Assembly: GCA_002746255.1 (NCBI GenBank)
Contig: NVWO01000008.1
Coordinates: 1-47,236 of the forward strand
Length of the DNA: 47,236 bases
Reading direction: 5' to 3'
From: Rhodospirillaceae bacterium
GTDB lineage: Bacteria; Pseudomonadota; Alphaproteobacteria; GCA-2746255
Shown here in pieces: positions 25,112 to 33,979 of this stretch. The translations under genes and the position numbers were made by a program. The stretch's first letter is position 1. Every line of letters starts with the position of its first letter. The notes under the pieces are model-generated. The model worked only from the letters and a program-made list of their open reading frames with translations, did no database searches and was not told where the DNA came from.

Positions 25112-25840
25112 ATGACAGAGATTTTGCAGACAGAAGCCCAGGCCGCCGCGCGTGCTGCGACCCTTATGGAGACTTACGGGGATTTTGACGGGCTGGCGCT
25201 TCTCCGCGCCATGCTCGCGCGCGAATTTCCCGGCCGGATTGCCCTTGCGTCCTCTTTTGGGGCGGAGGCGGCGGTGCTGCTGGATATGGTCGCAAGCGTT
25301 GATCCGGAAACGCCGGTCTTTTTTTTAGATACGGGAAAGCTTTTCGATGAAACCCTTCGCTACCGGGATGCACTGGTTGCGCAGCTGGGGTTGCGCGACG
25401 TTCGGGTGATCCGGCCCGACGTGGCGGAACTTGCGGCGGAAGATTCCGATGGCGAATTATGGTCACGCGATGGGGACGCCTGTTGCGACCTTCGCAAGGT
25501 GCGACCGCTTGACCGGGCCCTTTCCGGTTTTGATGCGTGGATCACCGGTCGCAAGCGGTTTCATGGCGACGTGCGTTCCGCTTTGCCGACGGTTGAGGCT
25601 TCGGATGGAAAAATTAAAATCAATCCGCTGGCGCGCTGGACCCCGGATGAAATCGCTAGCGCGTTCAAGGTTCGGAATCTGCCGCCCCATCCCCTGGTCG
25701 CAGATGGTTATCTTTCCATCGGTTGCACACACTGCACGCGGCGGGCAAACCCGGGCGATGCGGCGCGTGCCGGCCGCTGGGCGGAAAACGGCAAGACGGA
25801 ATGCGGCATTCACAAGGCAAGCTGGGCCAGGAACGAATGA
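25112..25840 (+). CDS. cysH: Assimilatory APS/PAPS reductase CysH (iron-sulfur type)
   Basis: A 242-residue reductase that turns activated sulfate into sulfite using thioredoxin. The cysteine pairs C124-C125 and C205-x-x-C208 mark the [4Fe-4S]-containing form, which in characterised cases prefers APS over PAPS. The catalytic C-terminal Cys is at 231 (ECGIH). The P-loop-like [14 protein letters not shown] starts the nucleotide-binding fold. The stop overlaps cysD by four bases. See the finding about its partner CysNC, which carries an APS kinase domain. Confidence 0.95.
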   Translation: MTEILQTEAQAAARAATLMETYGDFDGLALLRAMLAREFPGRIALASSFGAEAAVLLDMVASVDPETPVFFLDTGKLFDETLRYRDALVAQLGLRDVRVIRPDVAELAAEDSDGELWSRDGDACCDLRKVRPLDRALSGFDAWITGRKRFHGDVRSALPTVEASDGKIKINPLARWTPDEIASAFKVRNLPPHPLVADGYLSIGCTHCTRRANPGDAARAGRWAENGKTECGIHKASWARNE

Positions 25841-26637
25841 ATCACCTCGACGCACTGGAAAGCCAAAGCGTTTATATCTTTCGGGAAGCTTTCAACAAGA
25901 TCGACAAGCTGGCGATGCTGTGGTCGGTCGGAAAGGACAGCAACGTGCTGTTGTGGCTGGCGCGCAAGGCATTCCTTGGCCATGTGCCTTTCCCGGTCGT
26001 GCATATCGACACCTCCTATAAAATACCTGAGATGATCGAATTTCGGGACCGCATGGCAAAGGAATGGGGCTTGCAACTGATTGTCGGTCAGAACAAAAAA
26101 GCCCTGGCGGATGGCATGGGGCCGGAGAAGGGGCGCGTTACCTGTTGCAGCGCTTTGAAGACGGAAGGCCTGAAGCAGACACTTGCGGCGCATGGTTTCA
26201 CCGGCGTCTTTGCCGGCATTCGTCGCGATGAGGAAGGCACGCGCGCGAAAGAGCGTGTTTTTAGCCCGCGCGGCAAGCATGCGGAATGGAATTTCCGCGA
26301 CCAGCCGCCGGAATTCTGGGATCAGTTCAAGACGGATTTTGAGCCGGGAACGCATCTTCGCATCCACCCGCTGCTGCATTGGACGGAAATAGACATTTGG
26401 CGCTACATCCGGCGTGAAAAGATTCCGGTGGTTGATCTTTATTTTACGAAGGATGGCAAACGCTACCGCTCGCTTGGATGTGCGCCCTGCACGGGCACCA
26501 TTGTTTCCACGGCGTCAACCCTTGACGAAATCATCGAAGAACTTGAAACGACAAACGTCTCGGAGCGTGCCGGTCGCGCCCAGGACAAGGAATCGGAAGA
26601 CGCTTTCGAGCGGCTCCGGGTAGAAGGCTATATGTAA
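25837..26637 (+). CDS. cysD: Sulfate adenylyltransferase subunit 2 CysD
   Basis: About 266 residues. It is the catalytic ATP-pyrophosphatase subunit that forms APS from sulfate and ATP together with the GTPase CysN. The PP-loop is visible as [27 protein letters not shown] and [16 protein letters not shown] are hallmark segments. MNHLDALE at 25837 is chosen over the longer frame because it overlaps the cysH stop (ATGA). Its stop is directly followed by the cysNC ATG. Confidence 0.97.
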   Translation: MNHLDALESQSVYIFREAFNKIDKLAMLWSVGKDSNVLLWLARKAFLGHVPFPVVHIDTSYKIPEMIEFRDRMAKEWGLQLIVGQNKKALADGMGPEKGRVTCCSALKTEGLKQTLAAHGFTGVFAGIRRDEEGTRAKERVFSPRGKHAEWNFRDQPPEFWDQFKTDFEPGTHLRIHPLLHWTEIDIWRYIRREKIPVVDLYFTKDGKRYRSLGCAPCTGTIVSTASTLDEIIEELETTNVSERAGRAQDKESEDAFERLRVEGYM

Positions 26638-28581
26638 ATGTCCGATCGTGTACCTGAACGCTCATTGGGGGGGGAACCCCTTCGCGTCGTCATTGTCGGC
26701 CATGTCGATCATGGCAAGTCAACCCTCGTCGGTCGCCTCTTCCATGACACGGGCTCGCTTCCGGAGGGAAAGCTCGAAGAAATCAAGGCCATGTGTGAAC
26801 GCCGTGGGATGCCGTTTGAATGGGCTTTTCTTATGGACGCGTTGCAGGCCGAGCGCGACCAGGGCATTACAATCGACGTTTCCCATATCTGGTTCAAGAC
26901 GACGAAACGCGACTACGTCATCATCGATGCCCCCGGCCATAAGGAATTCCTGAAAAACATGGTCAGCGGTGCCGCCAACGCCGACGCGGCCCTGCTTGTG
27001 ATCGATGCTCATGAAGGCGTTCAGGAACAATCCCGCAGGCACGGCTACCTTCTGCACCTTCTCGGTGTTCGTCAGGTTGTGGTGGCGATCAACAAAATGG
27101 ACCTGGTGGGTTATTCCCGCGACCGCTTTGTGGCGGTTGAGGAGGAATACCGCAGCTACCTTGCCGGGATCGGCGTCGAGGCTCAGCATATCGTGCCGGT
27201 TTCTTCGCGTGAGGGCGATTGCATTGCCACGCGTTCCGATAAAATGAACTGGTACGAGGGGCCGACGATTGTCGAGGCCCTGGACGGGTTTCAGACGCCG
27301 ATGCCGCAAACGGAACTGCCCTTGCGGCTTCCAATTCAGGACGTTTATAAATTCGACAACCGTCGGCTTATCGTTGGGCGCATTGAAAGTGGCCGCCTGC
27401 GTGTCGGCGATACGCTGGTGCTTTCGCCCTCGAACAAATCGGCCAAGGTGGCCAGCATTGAAAGCTGGAACCTTGACGCACCGATCCTTGCCGCCAGTGC
27501 CGGCCAGTCCGTCGCCATTACCCTTCAGGAACAGATTTTTGTCGAGCGCGGCCAAATTGCGAGCCATGAAGAAAACCTGCCGGTCGAAACGAACGTCTTT
27601 CGCGCGAATATTTTCTGGTTGGGGAAAAATCCGTTACGGGTGGGCAGCCGTTACACGTTGAAACTTCACACCGGTCAGCATCGGGCCGAAGTGCAGTCCA
27701 TTGACCGGATTGTTGACGTGGCCGATCTTTCTTCTAGCGAAGGGGGCGAGGTTCCGAAAAATGCCGTCGCAGAAATAACATTGCGCACCCGTGGCCTGGT
27801 TGCGCTGGACGAGTTTACCGACAATGTCCGAACCGGCCGCTTTGTCCTGATCGAGGATTACACCATTGTTGGCGGCGGCATTATCAACATGGACGGCTAT
27901 CCCGACCAACGCCAGGCCGTAACGCGAAGGGCTACGAACGTCTTCCAGGTGGTTCATCGTGTGGCGTCGGCGTCTCGGTGGGACATGAACGGCCATCACA
28001 GCGGCGTCCTTTGGCTGACCGGCCTTTCCGGGTCCGGGAAAACGACCCTCGCCATCGAACTTGAAAGCCAGCTCTTTCGTAAGGGCTATCAGGTCTACGT
28101 TCTTGACGGCGACAATCTGCGCAACGGTCTGAACGCCAATCTTGGATTCACGCCCGAGGACCGGGCGGAAAACATCCGTCGTGCCGGCCAGGTGGCGGCC
28201 CTTTTCGCTGAAGCCGGTTTTATTGTTATTACCGCCTTCATCTCGCCCTATCGGGCCGATCGCGACCGGGTGCGCGCCATCGCGCCGGATGGTTTCCACG
28301 AGGTCTATGTGAAGGCGTCTCTGGAAACCTGTGAGCGTAGGGACCCAAAGGGCCTCTACCAGCGGGCCCGAAGCGGCGAGATTGCTGACTTCACAGGCGT
28401 TTCCTCGCCTTACGAAGCGCCGGGCACGCCGGAACTGACCGTCGATACGGACACGCTTACCGTCGAAGAGGCGGTCGCCAGCCTGCTCGACTATGTCGAG
28501 AAGAACCTGATTGCCGGCAAGGGCTGGAAAGAGCCGGGTTCGCAGGATTCCGTCAGCCAATTGGCGGCACCCGATATTTAG
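26638..28581 (+). CDS. cysNC: Bifunctional sulfate adenylyltransferase subunit 1 / APS kinase CysNC
   Basis: A 647-residue fusion. The N-terminal CysN GTPase has GHVDHGKS (21-28), DAPGHKEF and NKMD; beta-barrel domains follow. The C-terminal APS kinase starts near residue 455 with a Walker A GLSGSGKT (462-469), and carries the [13 protein letters not shown] and [10 protein letters not shown] segments typical of CysC/NodQ. It activates CysD and can phosphorylate APS to PAPS. NodQ-like fusions are common in alphaproteobacteria. Confidence 0.96.
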   Translation: MSDRVPERSLGGEPLRVVIVGHVDHGKSTLVGRLFHDTGSLPEGKLEEIKAMCERRGMPFEWAFLMDALQAERDQGITIDVSHIWFKTTKRDYVIIDAPGHKEFLKNMVSGAANADAALLVIDAHEGVQEQSRRHGYLLHLLGVRQVVVAINKMDLVGYSRDRFVAVEEEYRSYLAGIGVEAQHIVPVSSREGDCIATRSDKMNWYEGPTIVEALDGFQTPMPQTELPLRLPIQDVYKFDNRRLIVGRIESGRLRVGDTLVLSPSNKSAKVASIESWNLDAPILAASAGQSVAITLQEQIFVERGQIASHEENLPVETNVFRANIFWLGKNPLRVGSRYTLKLHTGQHRAEVQSIDRIVDVADLSSSEGGEVPKNAVAEITLRTRGLVALDEFTDNVRTGRFVLIEDYTIVGGGIINMDGYPDQRQAVTRRATNVFQVVHRVASASRWDMNGHHSGVLWLTGLSGSGKTTLAIELESQLFRKGYQVYVLDGDNLRNGLNANLGFTPEDRAENIRRAGQVAALFAEAGFIVITAFISPYRADRDRVRAIAPDGFHEVYVKASLETCERRDPKGLYQRARSGEIADFTGVSSPYEAPGTPELTVDTDTLTVEEAVASLLDYVEKNLIAGKGWKEPGSQDSVSQLAAPDI

Positions 28582-28602
28582 AGCGGGTTTTTTGTTGTTT
28601 TT

Positions 28603-28631
28603 CTTGACAGGCACCCCAGGCTTACTTAGAT
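28603..28631 (+). promoter_or_regulatory. groESL promoter, RpoH-like
   Basis: CTTGACA at 28603-28609 and CTTAGAT at 28625-28631. This fits the alphaproteobacterial RpoH pattern CTTG, 17-18 bases, CYTATNT with one mismatch. The same TTGACA could also serve a housekeeping sigma factor. Confidence 0.6.
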
Positions 28632-28633
28632 GA

Positions 28634-28660
28634 TTGGCACTCGAACACGAAGAGTGCCAA
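28634..28660 (+). promoter_or_regulatory. CIRCE operator for HrcA
   Basis: TTGGCACTC, nine bases, GAGTGCCAA: a perfect 9-bp inverted repeat that differs from the classic CIRCE (TTAGCACTC) by one compensated pair. It lies just downstream of the groESL promoter, so HrcA should block transcription at normal temperature. Confidence 0.92.
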
Positions 28661-28722
28661 GAGTGGCAGCGCGCACGACGTGCGGGTTGCCTGGAATGAA
28701 CGCTTTTTAAGGAGAATCCACC

Positions 28723-29034
28723 ATGAATTTTAGGCCGCTACATGATCGGGTGCTGATCAGAGCGCTGGAGTCGGAAGAAAAGTCGGCTGGCGGTATCATT
28801 ATACCCGATACAGCGCAGGAAAAGCCTCAAGAGGGAAAAGTCATTGCAGTTGGCTCTGGCACTCGTAACGAAGCGGGCAAGCTTGTCCCGCTCGATGTCA
28901 AGGTTGGCGACCTGGTCCTTTATGGAAAATGGTCCGGTACTGAAGTGAAGGTTGACGGCGAAGATCTCTTGATCTCGAAAGAATCCGACATTTTGGGGAT
29001 CGTGACCGGCGCGAAAGCAAAAAAGAAGAAATAA
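28723..29034 (+). CDS. groES: Co-chaperonin GroES
   Basis: A 103-residue 10-kDa chaperonin that caps GroEL. It starts [12 protein letters not shown] and has the mobile-loop segment [20 protein letters not shown], both typical. The ATG is preceded by AAGGAG. It is the first gene of the CIRCE-controlled operon with groEL 33 bp downstream. Confidence 0.97.
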   Translation: MNFRPLHDRVLIRALESEEKSAGGIIIPDTAQEKPQEGKVIAVGSGTRNEAGKLVPLDVKVGDLVLYGKWSGTEVKVDGEDLLISKESDILGIVTGAKAKKKK

Positions 29035-29067
29035 CGAAGTCCGTCAGGACAAGAGGAGTCGAAGACC

Positions 29068-30702
29068 ATGGCTGCGAAGGAAGTTATATTTAATGTGGAC
29101 GCGCGCACACGGATGTTGCGCGGCGTTGAAACGCTTGCAAATGCCGTTCGGGTGACGCTGGGGCCAAAGGGCCGCACGGTCGTTCTGGACAAGGCATTTG
29201 GCACGCCCCGCATCACCAAGGACGGTGTGACGGTTGCCAATGAAATTGAGCTGGAAGACAAGTTTGAAAACATGGGCGCACAGATGGTGCGTTCGGTTGC
29301 AAGTCGTACAAATGATGAGGCCGGCGACGGCACGACGACGGCGACCGTGCTTGCCCATGCGATCCTGCGGGAAGGCGTGAAGGCGGTTGCCGCCGGCATG
29401 AACCCAATGGATCTTCGTCGCGGGATTGACCTGGCCGTTGAGGCCGCCGTTGAGGACATTCAAAAGCACGCAAAGAAAGTTTCGACCAGCAAGGAAGTCA
29501 AGCAGGTCGGCACGATTTCGGCGAATGGCGAAGCAGAAATCGGCGATAAAATTGCCGAAGCCATGGAGCGGGTTGGCAAGGAAGGCGTAATCACCGTCGA
29601 AGAGGCACAAGGCCTGAACGATGAACTGGATGTTGTTGAAGGCATGCAGTTTGATCGGGGCTATGTTTCGCCTTATTTCGTCACCAACCCGGATCGCATG
29701 GTCTGTGAGCTGGAAAATCCTTACATTCTTATCAATGAAGGCAAGCTCACCAGCCTGCAGCCAATTCTGCCGCTTCTCGAAGCAGCAATGCAGGCGAACC
29801 GTCCGCTCGTGCTGATCGCCGAAGATATTGAAGGCGAGGCGCTTGCGACCCTGGTTGTCAACAAGCTGCGTGGTGGTCTTAAGGTTCTTGGCCTGAAGGC
29901 ACCCGGGTTTGGTGATCGTCGGAAAGCCATGCTTGAAGATGTTGCCATTTTGACCGGTGGTCAGGTGATTTCCGATGATCTGGGGATCAAGCTCGAAAAC
30001 GTTACGCTTTCGATGCTTGGTACCGCCCGGAAGATCAGCGCGACAAAGGACGATACGACGATCATCGATGGTGCCGGTAAGAAAAGCGGCATCAAGGCAC
30101 GTTGCACGCAAATCCGTACTCAGATCGAGGACACGACGTCCGAATACGATAAGGAAAAGCTGGCAGAGCGTCTGGCCAAGCTTGCCGGCGGTGTTGCGGT
30201 TATTCGCGTTGGCGGCGCAACGGAAGCGGCCGTGAAAGAGCGGAAAGACCTCGTTGACGACGCGTTGAATGCGACGCGTGCGGCGGTTGAGGAAGGCGTT
30301 GTCCCCGGTGGTGGTTCGGCGCTTCTTTACGCAACGCGTGTGCTTGACAAGGTAAAGACCAGCAACAACGACCAGAAGGTCGGTGTTGCGATCGTTCGTC
30401 GGGCGCTTGAAGCTCCGGCTCGCCAGATTGCCGCCAATGCAGGCGAAGATGGCGCGGTTATCGCGGGCAAGCTTCTCGAGGGCAAAGACCCCAATCTTGG
30501 TTTCAATGCCCAGACGGGGAAATACGTCAACATGATCAAATCGGGGATCATTGATCCTGCGAAGGTCGTGCGGATTGCCCTTCAGGACGCAGCATCGATC
30601 GCCGGTCTTATGGTGACGACGGAAGCCATGGTTGCTGAAAAGCCGGAAGAAGATGCAGGCAAGATAGCACCGCCGATGATGCCGCAAGAGCCGGCATTCT
30701 AA
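29068..30702 (+). CDS. groEL: Chaperonin GroEL with atypical C-terminal tail
   Basis: A 544-residue 60-kDa chaperonin forming the folding chamber with GroES. Nucleotide-site motifs VTLGPKGR and [14 protein letters not shown] and the apical/intermediate segments are intact. The C-terminus ends [13 protein letters not shown] and lacks the Gly-Gly-Met repeats of most bacterial GroEL tails. Several usual alphaproteobacterial positions also differ (for example [19 protein letters not shown]). It may therefore be a specialised paralogue, with another groEL elsewhere in the genome; that part is inference. Confidence 0.97.
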   Translation: MAAKEVIFNVDARTRMLRGVETLANAVRVTLGPKGRTVVLDKAFGTPRITKDGVTVANEIELEDKFENMGAQMVRSVASRTNDEAGDGTTTATVLAHAILREGVKAVAAGMNPMDLRRGIDLAVEAAVEDIQKHAKKVSTSKEVKQVGTISANGEAEIGDKIAEAMERVGKEGVITVEEAQGLNDELDVVEGMQFDRGYVSPYFVTNPDRMVCELENPYILINEGKLTSLQPILPLLEAAMQANRPLVLIAEDIEGEALATLVVNKLRGGLKVLGLKAPGFGDRRKAMLEDVAILTGGQVISDDLGIKLENVTLSMLGTARKISATKDDTTIIDGAGKKSGIKARCTQIRTQIEDTTSEYDKEKLAERLAKLAGGVAVIRVGGATEAAVKERKDLVDDALNATRAAVEEGVVPGGGSALLYATRVLDKVKTSNNDQKVGVAIVRRALEAPARQIAANAGEDGAVIAGKLLEGKDPNLGFNAQTGKYVNMIKSGIIDPAKVVRIALQDAASIAGLMVTTEAMVAEKPEEDAGKIAPPMMPQEPAF

Positions 30703-30729
30703 GGCAGAAAAAAATATAATCTGAAGATT

Positions 30730-30758
30730 GGGTCGCCCTTCGGGGCGGCCCTTTTTTT
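30730..30758 (+). terminator. Intrinsic terminator of groESL
   Basis: GGGTCGCCC, TTCG loop, GGGCGGCCC, then seven T residues (30752-30758). The nine-pair stem has one G-T pair. It stands 27 bp after the groEL stop. Confidence 0.93.
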
Positions 30759-30768
30759 GGTGCGGTGG

Positions 30769-31884
30769 TTATTTCGGATCGCGGTGGGCGGCACCTATGG
30801 CTTCGCTAACATGGGCAAAACCGTCGCGGCGGAGAAGCCGGGCAAGGTCGGCCTTGATGCGTTGGACCAGCCCCGGCCCTTTATAGATCAACGCCGTATA
30901 AAGCTGCACCAGCGACGCGCCGGCGCGAATTTTTTCATACGCCGCTTTGCCGCTGGCGATGCCGCCGGTGCCGATCAAAGGCACGCGTCCTTCTGTCAGC
31001 CGGTAGAAATCAAAAAGGCAGGCGGTGGCAAGGGGAAAAAGGGGCAGGCCGCTTAGGCCGCCGGTTTCCGTTCGCTGCGGGCTTTGCAGATGTTCGGGCC
31101 GGGAAAGGGTCGTGTTGCCAATGATCAGGCCGTCGATGCGCCCCGCAAGGGCAAGGTCGGCAATGTCTGCGCGCGCTTCGGCATTTAGATCCGGGGCGAC
31201 TTTCAGAAGCAGCGGCGTTTTTTTTTCGGGGGTTTTGGCCATTGCGGTCTTGGCCGTTACGGCCTCGGTTCTGGCGAGAATGTCTTCAAGTTTTTCTTTT
31301 GCCTGCAAGTCGCGAAGCCCGGGCGTGTTTGGGGACGAGACGTTCAGCACCAGATAATCGGCCAGATCGGCCATGCCCTCTGCGCCAAGGGCGTAATCGT
31401 TGGCCGCATCTTTGGTGTCGCGGTTCTTGCCGATATTGACGCCGACAAGACCGCTGGGGGCGGCTTCTTTCGCGCGATACTTCCGCAGCCGTGCAACGGC
31501 CCGGGCCATGCCTTCGCCGTTGAAGCCCAGACGGTTGATGACGGCACCGTCCTCGACAAGACGAAAGAGGCGCGGGCGCGGGTTGCCGCTCTGGGGAAGC
31601 GGCGTCACCGTGCCAATTTCGACAAAGCCAAAGCCAAAGCGAAGCATGGCGTCCATGGCTTGGGCGTTCTTGTCGAACCCGGCGGCAAGGCCAACGGGAT
31701 TGGACAGTGGCAGGCCCAGAAATTCGGTGGCAAGGATGGGGTCGTCGGGCGCGCATGTCCGAGGCACCAGACCCATAGAAAGGGCGCGGATGGTCAAGGC
31801 ATGGGCCGTTTCCGGCGGCAAATGCCTAAGCAAAGGCGCGATGGCCTCAAAAAATCTGGAAAGTCCGGAAACACCCAATGCCAT
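30769..31884 (-). CDS. pyrD: Dihydroorotate dehydrogenase (quinone), class 2
   Basis: A 371-residue membrane-linked flavoprotein of pyrimidine synthesis. The N-terminal helical extension of class 2 is present (ending before the barrel at NPVGLAAGFDKNAQ). The barrel has FMN and substrate motifs GFVEIGTVTP, VNIGKN and VSSPNTPGLRDLQ with the catalytic Ser. The 5' end (first 50 bp of the gene) and 39 bp upstream are repeated 1302 bp away, at the far side of the toxin-antitoxin-like insertion. Confidence 0.96.
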   Translation of the reverse strand: MALGVSGLSRFFEAIAPLLRHLPPETAHALTIRALSMGLVPRTCAPDDPILATEFLGLPLSNPVGLAAGFDKNAQAMDAMLRFGFGFVEIGTVTPLPQSGNPRPRLFRLVEDGAVINRLGFNGEGMARAVARLRKYRAKEAAPSGLVGVNIGKNRDTKDAANDYALGAEGMADLADYLVLNVSSPNTPGLRDLQAKEKLEDILARTEAVTAKTAMAKTPEKKTPLLLKVAPDLNAEARADIADLALAGRIDGLIIGNTTLSRPEHLQSPQRTETGGLSGLPLFPLATACLFDFYRLTEGRVPLIGTGGIASGKAAYEKIRAGASLVQLYTALIYKGPGLVQRIKADLARLLRRDGFAHVSEAIGAAHRDPK

Positions 31885-31923
31885 AACGCCGCCAGCCTAG
31901 CGGAAAGCGCCGCTTCTGGATAG
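31835..31923. repeat. 89-bp direct repeat, left copy (pyrD 5' end)
   Basis: It covers the first 50 bp of pyrD (31835-31884, in reverse) and the 39 bp ahead of its start. Compared with the right copy it differs at three positions, all upstream of the start codon. Likely an attachment or recombination site. Confidence 0.9.
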
Positions 31924-32062
31924 CGAACGCGCGGGGGGTAGGGGGGGGGGTAGTTTGATGCCTAAGTAGGCTTCAATTTTATCACCAGCGCAAACCGCCT
32001 CACCATAAAACGAAAGACGGCTGAACTAGCTGGGCGTCCGAGCCATCCCTTAGGTTGAGTTG
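31924..32062. other. Non-coding stretch with G-tracts
   Basis: No gene is seen. A G6-TA-G10-TA run lies at 31933-31952, on the plus strand, between the left repeat and the antitoxin-like gene. It could be a quadruplex-prone or slippage-prone tract, or a read error hotspot. Confidence 0.4.
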
Positions 32063-32521
32063 TTATGCTGCGATTGGACGATAGTTGCTTGGGTCGCTGG
32101 CATCAATTTGGATTAGCGGATTTTTTGCAGTTTGCACACACCACTCGGTTATTTTCTCAATGGGTGCATCAAGCTCGAGGTTTAAGCGTTCAGCTGTAAC
32201 CAGGCGGATGATCGCTTCGGCATTGGGATCATCCTCGAACTCGCCTCGCTCCCATCGTCCGATGGTCTGCGCTTCGCGATTTACTATCTTCCCAAGTTCC
32301 GCTTGAGTTATCCCCATTAGGGTACGCAGGAACTTAAGTTCTGCCCCCATCATCCCACTGCGTCGCTTAAGAATATCCGCTGCGATTGCGTTATGCAGCT
32401 TGTTGATGCTGGGAATGATCACGCACTCTTCCCCATGGTCATCCGTGCATTTTTTTAAGTCCACGAGGACGACGTTATCCAGGCCGCTGGCTGTGTAACG
32501 ATATGCGTTGTCCATCTTCAC
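32063..32521 (-). CDS. HTH antitoxin-like regulator (MqsA/YgiT-like C-terminal domain)
   Basis: A 152-residue protein. The N-terminal part begins YRYTASGLDNVVLVDL, a head found in XRE-type antitoxins that pair with DUF4258 proteins. The helix-turn-helix follows at about 80-110 (LRTLMGITQAELGKIV... QTIGRWERG). No zinc-binding Cys pairs of true MqsA are seen. Its start overlaps the stop of the DUF4258 gene by four bases, the toxin-first order. It probably binds the palindrome upstream of the pair and represses it. Confidence 0.75.
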   Translation of the reverse strand: MKMDNAYRYTASGLDNVVLVDLKKCTDDHGEECVIIPSINKLHNAIAADILKRRSGMMGAELKFLRTLMGITQAELGKIVNREAQTIGRWERGEFEDDPNAEAIIRLVTAERLNLELDAPIEKITEWCVQTAKNPLIQIDASDPSNYRPIAA

Positions 32522-32883
32522 CCTCCAAACATGTTTTCATCGTCCCACATCACCGTAATAATTTTTACTGCCACAGGCTGCATGGACGGAACGACAATAA
32601 TATTCACTGTTCGCCTATCTGAATTCGGAGTCGTGCATTGTATCTCGTATTTAAAATAGCCTTGCTGGGTTGCCGACTCAGGATTGTTATAAGTGAATCC
32701 GTTCTTCAGCACGTATAGGACATCAGGTGTGCTGATATTTCTCTCCTTCATCTGGTTTTCAGCGTGTTTAGCCAGCGCAAACTCAAGGTGCTCACACCCT
32801 GCTATCCATCGGATGCGTTCTGTCGCTTGTGCTGGCGACCACGGCTCTGGCAGTTCAGTAGGTTGGCGCGCACCGTTTAGCAT
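32518..32883 (-). CDS. DUF4258 protein, probable toxin of a toxin-antitoxin pair
   Basis: A 121-residue protein. The DUF4258 core is visible: FALAKHAENQMKERNISTPDVLYVLKNG, followed by beta strands YFKYEIQCT, RTVNIIVVP and VKIITVMWD. DUF4258 is related to RelE-like folds, so RNase activity is plausible but not shown. The start lies 8 bp from a perfect palindrome. Paired with the HTH gene by overlap. Confidence 0.75.
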   Translation of the reverse strand: MLNGARQPTELPEPWSPAQATERIRWIAGCEHLEFALAKHAENQMKERNISTPDVLYVLKNGFTYNNPESATQQGYFKYEIQCTTPNSDRRTVNIIVVPSMQPVAVKIITVMWDDENMFGG

Positions 32884-32891
32884 GGGTGCTT

Positions 32892-32918
32892 ATGTATCAC
32901 TGTGATACATTGTGTCAA
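32892..32918 (-). promoter_or_regulatory. Promoter and palindromic operator of the toxin-antitoxin-like pair
   Basis: ATGTATCAC-T-GTGATACAT (32892-32910) is a perfect 9-bp inverted repeat. On the minus strand a consensus -35 TTGACA lies at 32918-32913 and a weak -10 TACATA at 32896-32891, so the palindrome covers the spacer and the -10. Binding by the HTH protein would block the promoter. Confidence 0.75.
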
Positions 32919-33136
32919 TGGATTAGAATTCAAATAGCTTCACGAAAAGTTAATAGGGCGCACAATGAACACCTTAATCTATATATGGTGTTTAACTGCC
33001 ACTTTAACCCCTATAAAGAGATCATAACTTCTAGTGATTTTTGGTGGTTTTTCGGACAATTTTGTCGAGATTTTTTGGTCGAAAAAGCCTTTGCCTTCGC
33101 ATTCCCATCTTTGATGGTTGCTACGGCTGGTTGAAG
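32919..33136. other. Non-coding stretch with a nested stem-loop
   Basis: No convincing gene. An AACACC/GGTGTT inverted repeat lies at 32968-32992. A nested structure lies at 33048-33086: outer TTTTTCG/CGAAAAA arms and an inner GACAA-TT-TTGTC hairpin. It could be an RNA structure, a recombination site or a terminator. Confidence 0.4.
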
Positions 33137-33225
33137 GGCGCGATGGCCTCAAAAAATCTGGAAAGTCCGGAAACACCCAATGCCATCACGCCGCCAGCCT
33201 AGCGGAAAGCACCGCTTCTGGGTAG
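33137..33225. repeat. 89-bp direct repeat, right copy
   Basis: 86 of 89 positions match the left copy at an offset of 1302 bp; the pyrD coding part is identical (50/50). After the start-codon-equivalent position the sequence inside the insertion diverges at once, so this is a broken pyrD 5' end. Confidence 0.9.
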
Positions 33226-33282
33226 TAATGCGGCTGCGGGAAAAGGTTTCGGTAAGGAATTTCCGTTACGCTCCATTCCGTT

Positions 33283-33486
33283 ATGGAAAACCCGTTCGGT
33301 AGATCTGGCACAAGCGGCCCGTATCGTCTCTCGCTTGATCTGTTCGCGGCCTATCAGCGCGTGGGCATTTTGCTGGTTGAGGCCGAGCCTTCGGAAAAGA
33401 AAATTTCAGACGGCATCGCCGCTGGGGCGTCCTCGGCGGAAAGTGCGATTGCCATCTACAAGGCGATGACCCGGGCTGGAAAGTAA
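33283..33486 (+). CDS. Small protein, unknown, at the left edge of the phage region
   Basis: A 67-residue frame, MENPFGRSGTSGPYRLSL..., without a clear ribosome-binding site. It contains a hydrophobic-amphipathic middle (DLFAAYQRVGILLVEAEP) and an Ala/Ser-rich end. It ends one base from the convergent holin gene. It may be real; no family recognised. Confidence 0.4.
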   Translation: MENPFGRSGTSGPYRLSLDLFAAYQRVGILLVEAEPSEKKISDGIAAGASSAESAIAIYKAMTRAGK

Positions 33487-33487
33487 C

Positions 33488-33979
33488 TCAGCGCCCGCCC
33501 ATTTTTTCATTCGACCGCTTGTAGACGTAAATCCCAAGGACCGCGAGGCCCACGCTCCAGATCGTACTTAAGGAAGCCATGGCGCCGATGACGGCCCCGG
33601 CGCGCGCCGGATCAAAGGCGATCACATAGGCGACGGCCAGCATCTGGGCAAGCCAGGTCGCGGCCAGAATATAGCCGAATGTGGGGCGCATCCGCCGGAC
33701 AAAGGGGTCGTTTGAATGCACTTCGGTTCGGATCGTCGCGTTGATTTCGCGGAGGATTTTTGTTTCCCGGTCGGCATCTATTTTCGCCATGCGTTCGACA
33801 TGCCGGTTTGCTGCGCGCACGGCTTCCGGCGGGATCGCGCCTTTCGCAATGGCGTTGCCGACATTTTTCAGCGCATCAGCGGCCGATTTTGCCGCCGGGT
33901 GATCGACCATGCCAAGGGCGCTGCCGACCGTGTTGATTAAAAGCGGAAGCCCGATCTGGGCAAGCAGGGCGGCCAGCAT
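33488..33979 (-). CDS. Phage holin (3TM type)
   Basis: A 163-residue protein. It has an N-terminal hydrophobic segment (MLAALLAQIGLPLLINTVGSAL), a charged middle and two more membrane helices (YILAATWLAQMLAVAYVIAFD and the ASLSTIWSVGLAVLGIYVY end). This three-helix layout matches the phage 3TM holin family. It forms the membrane lesion that lets the endolysin reach the wall. It follows the endolysin on the same strand. Confidence 0.75.
   Translation of the reverse strand: MLAALLAQIGLPLLINTVGSALGMVDHPAAKSAADALKNVGNAIAKGAIPPEAVRAANRHVERMAKIDADRETKILREINATIRTEVHSNDPFVRRMRPTFGYILAATWLAQMLAVAYVIAFDPARAGAVIGAMASLSTIWSVGLAVLGIYVYKRSNEKMGGR

Larger units (their letters stand above)
31835..33225. mobile_element. 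Small insertion next to pyrD carrying a toxin-antitoxin-like pair
   Basis: About 1.3 kb bounded by 89-bp direct repeats that match the pyrD 5' end. It holds two overlapping minus-strand genes (HTH antitoxin-like and DUF4258 protein) and a palindromic operator. There is no integrase or transposase and no terminal inverted repeat of an insertion sequence. The inside is poorer in G/C than both flanks. It may have arrived by site-specific or homologous recombination at pyrD. Confidence 0.7.

Noticed and set aside
29044-30687. A 547-codon open frame antisense to groEL
   Set aside because: It is a mirror of the codon usage of groEL, has no start signals and its translation has no family features.
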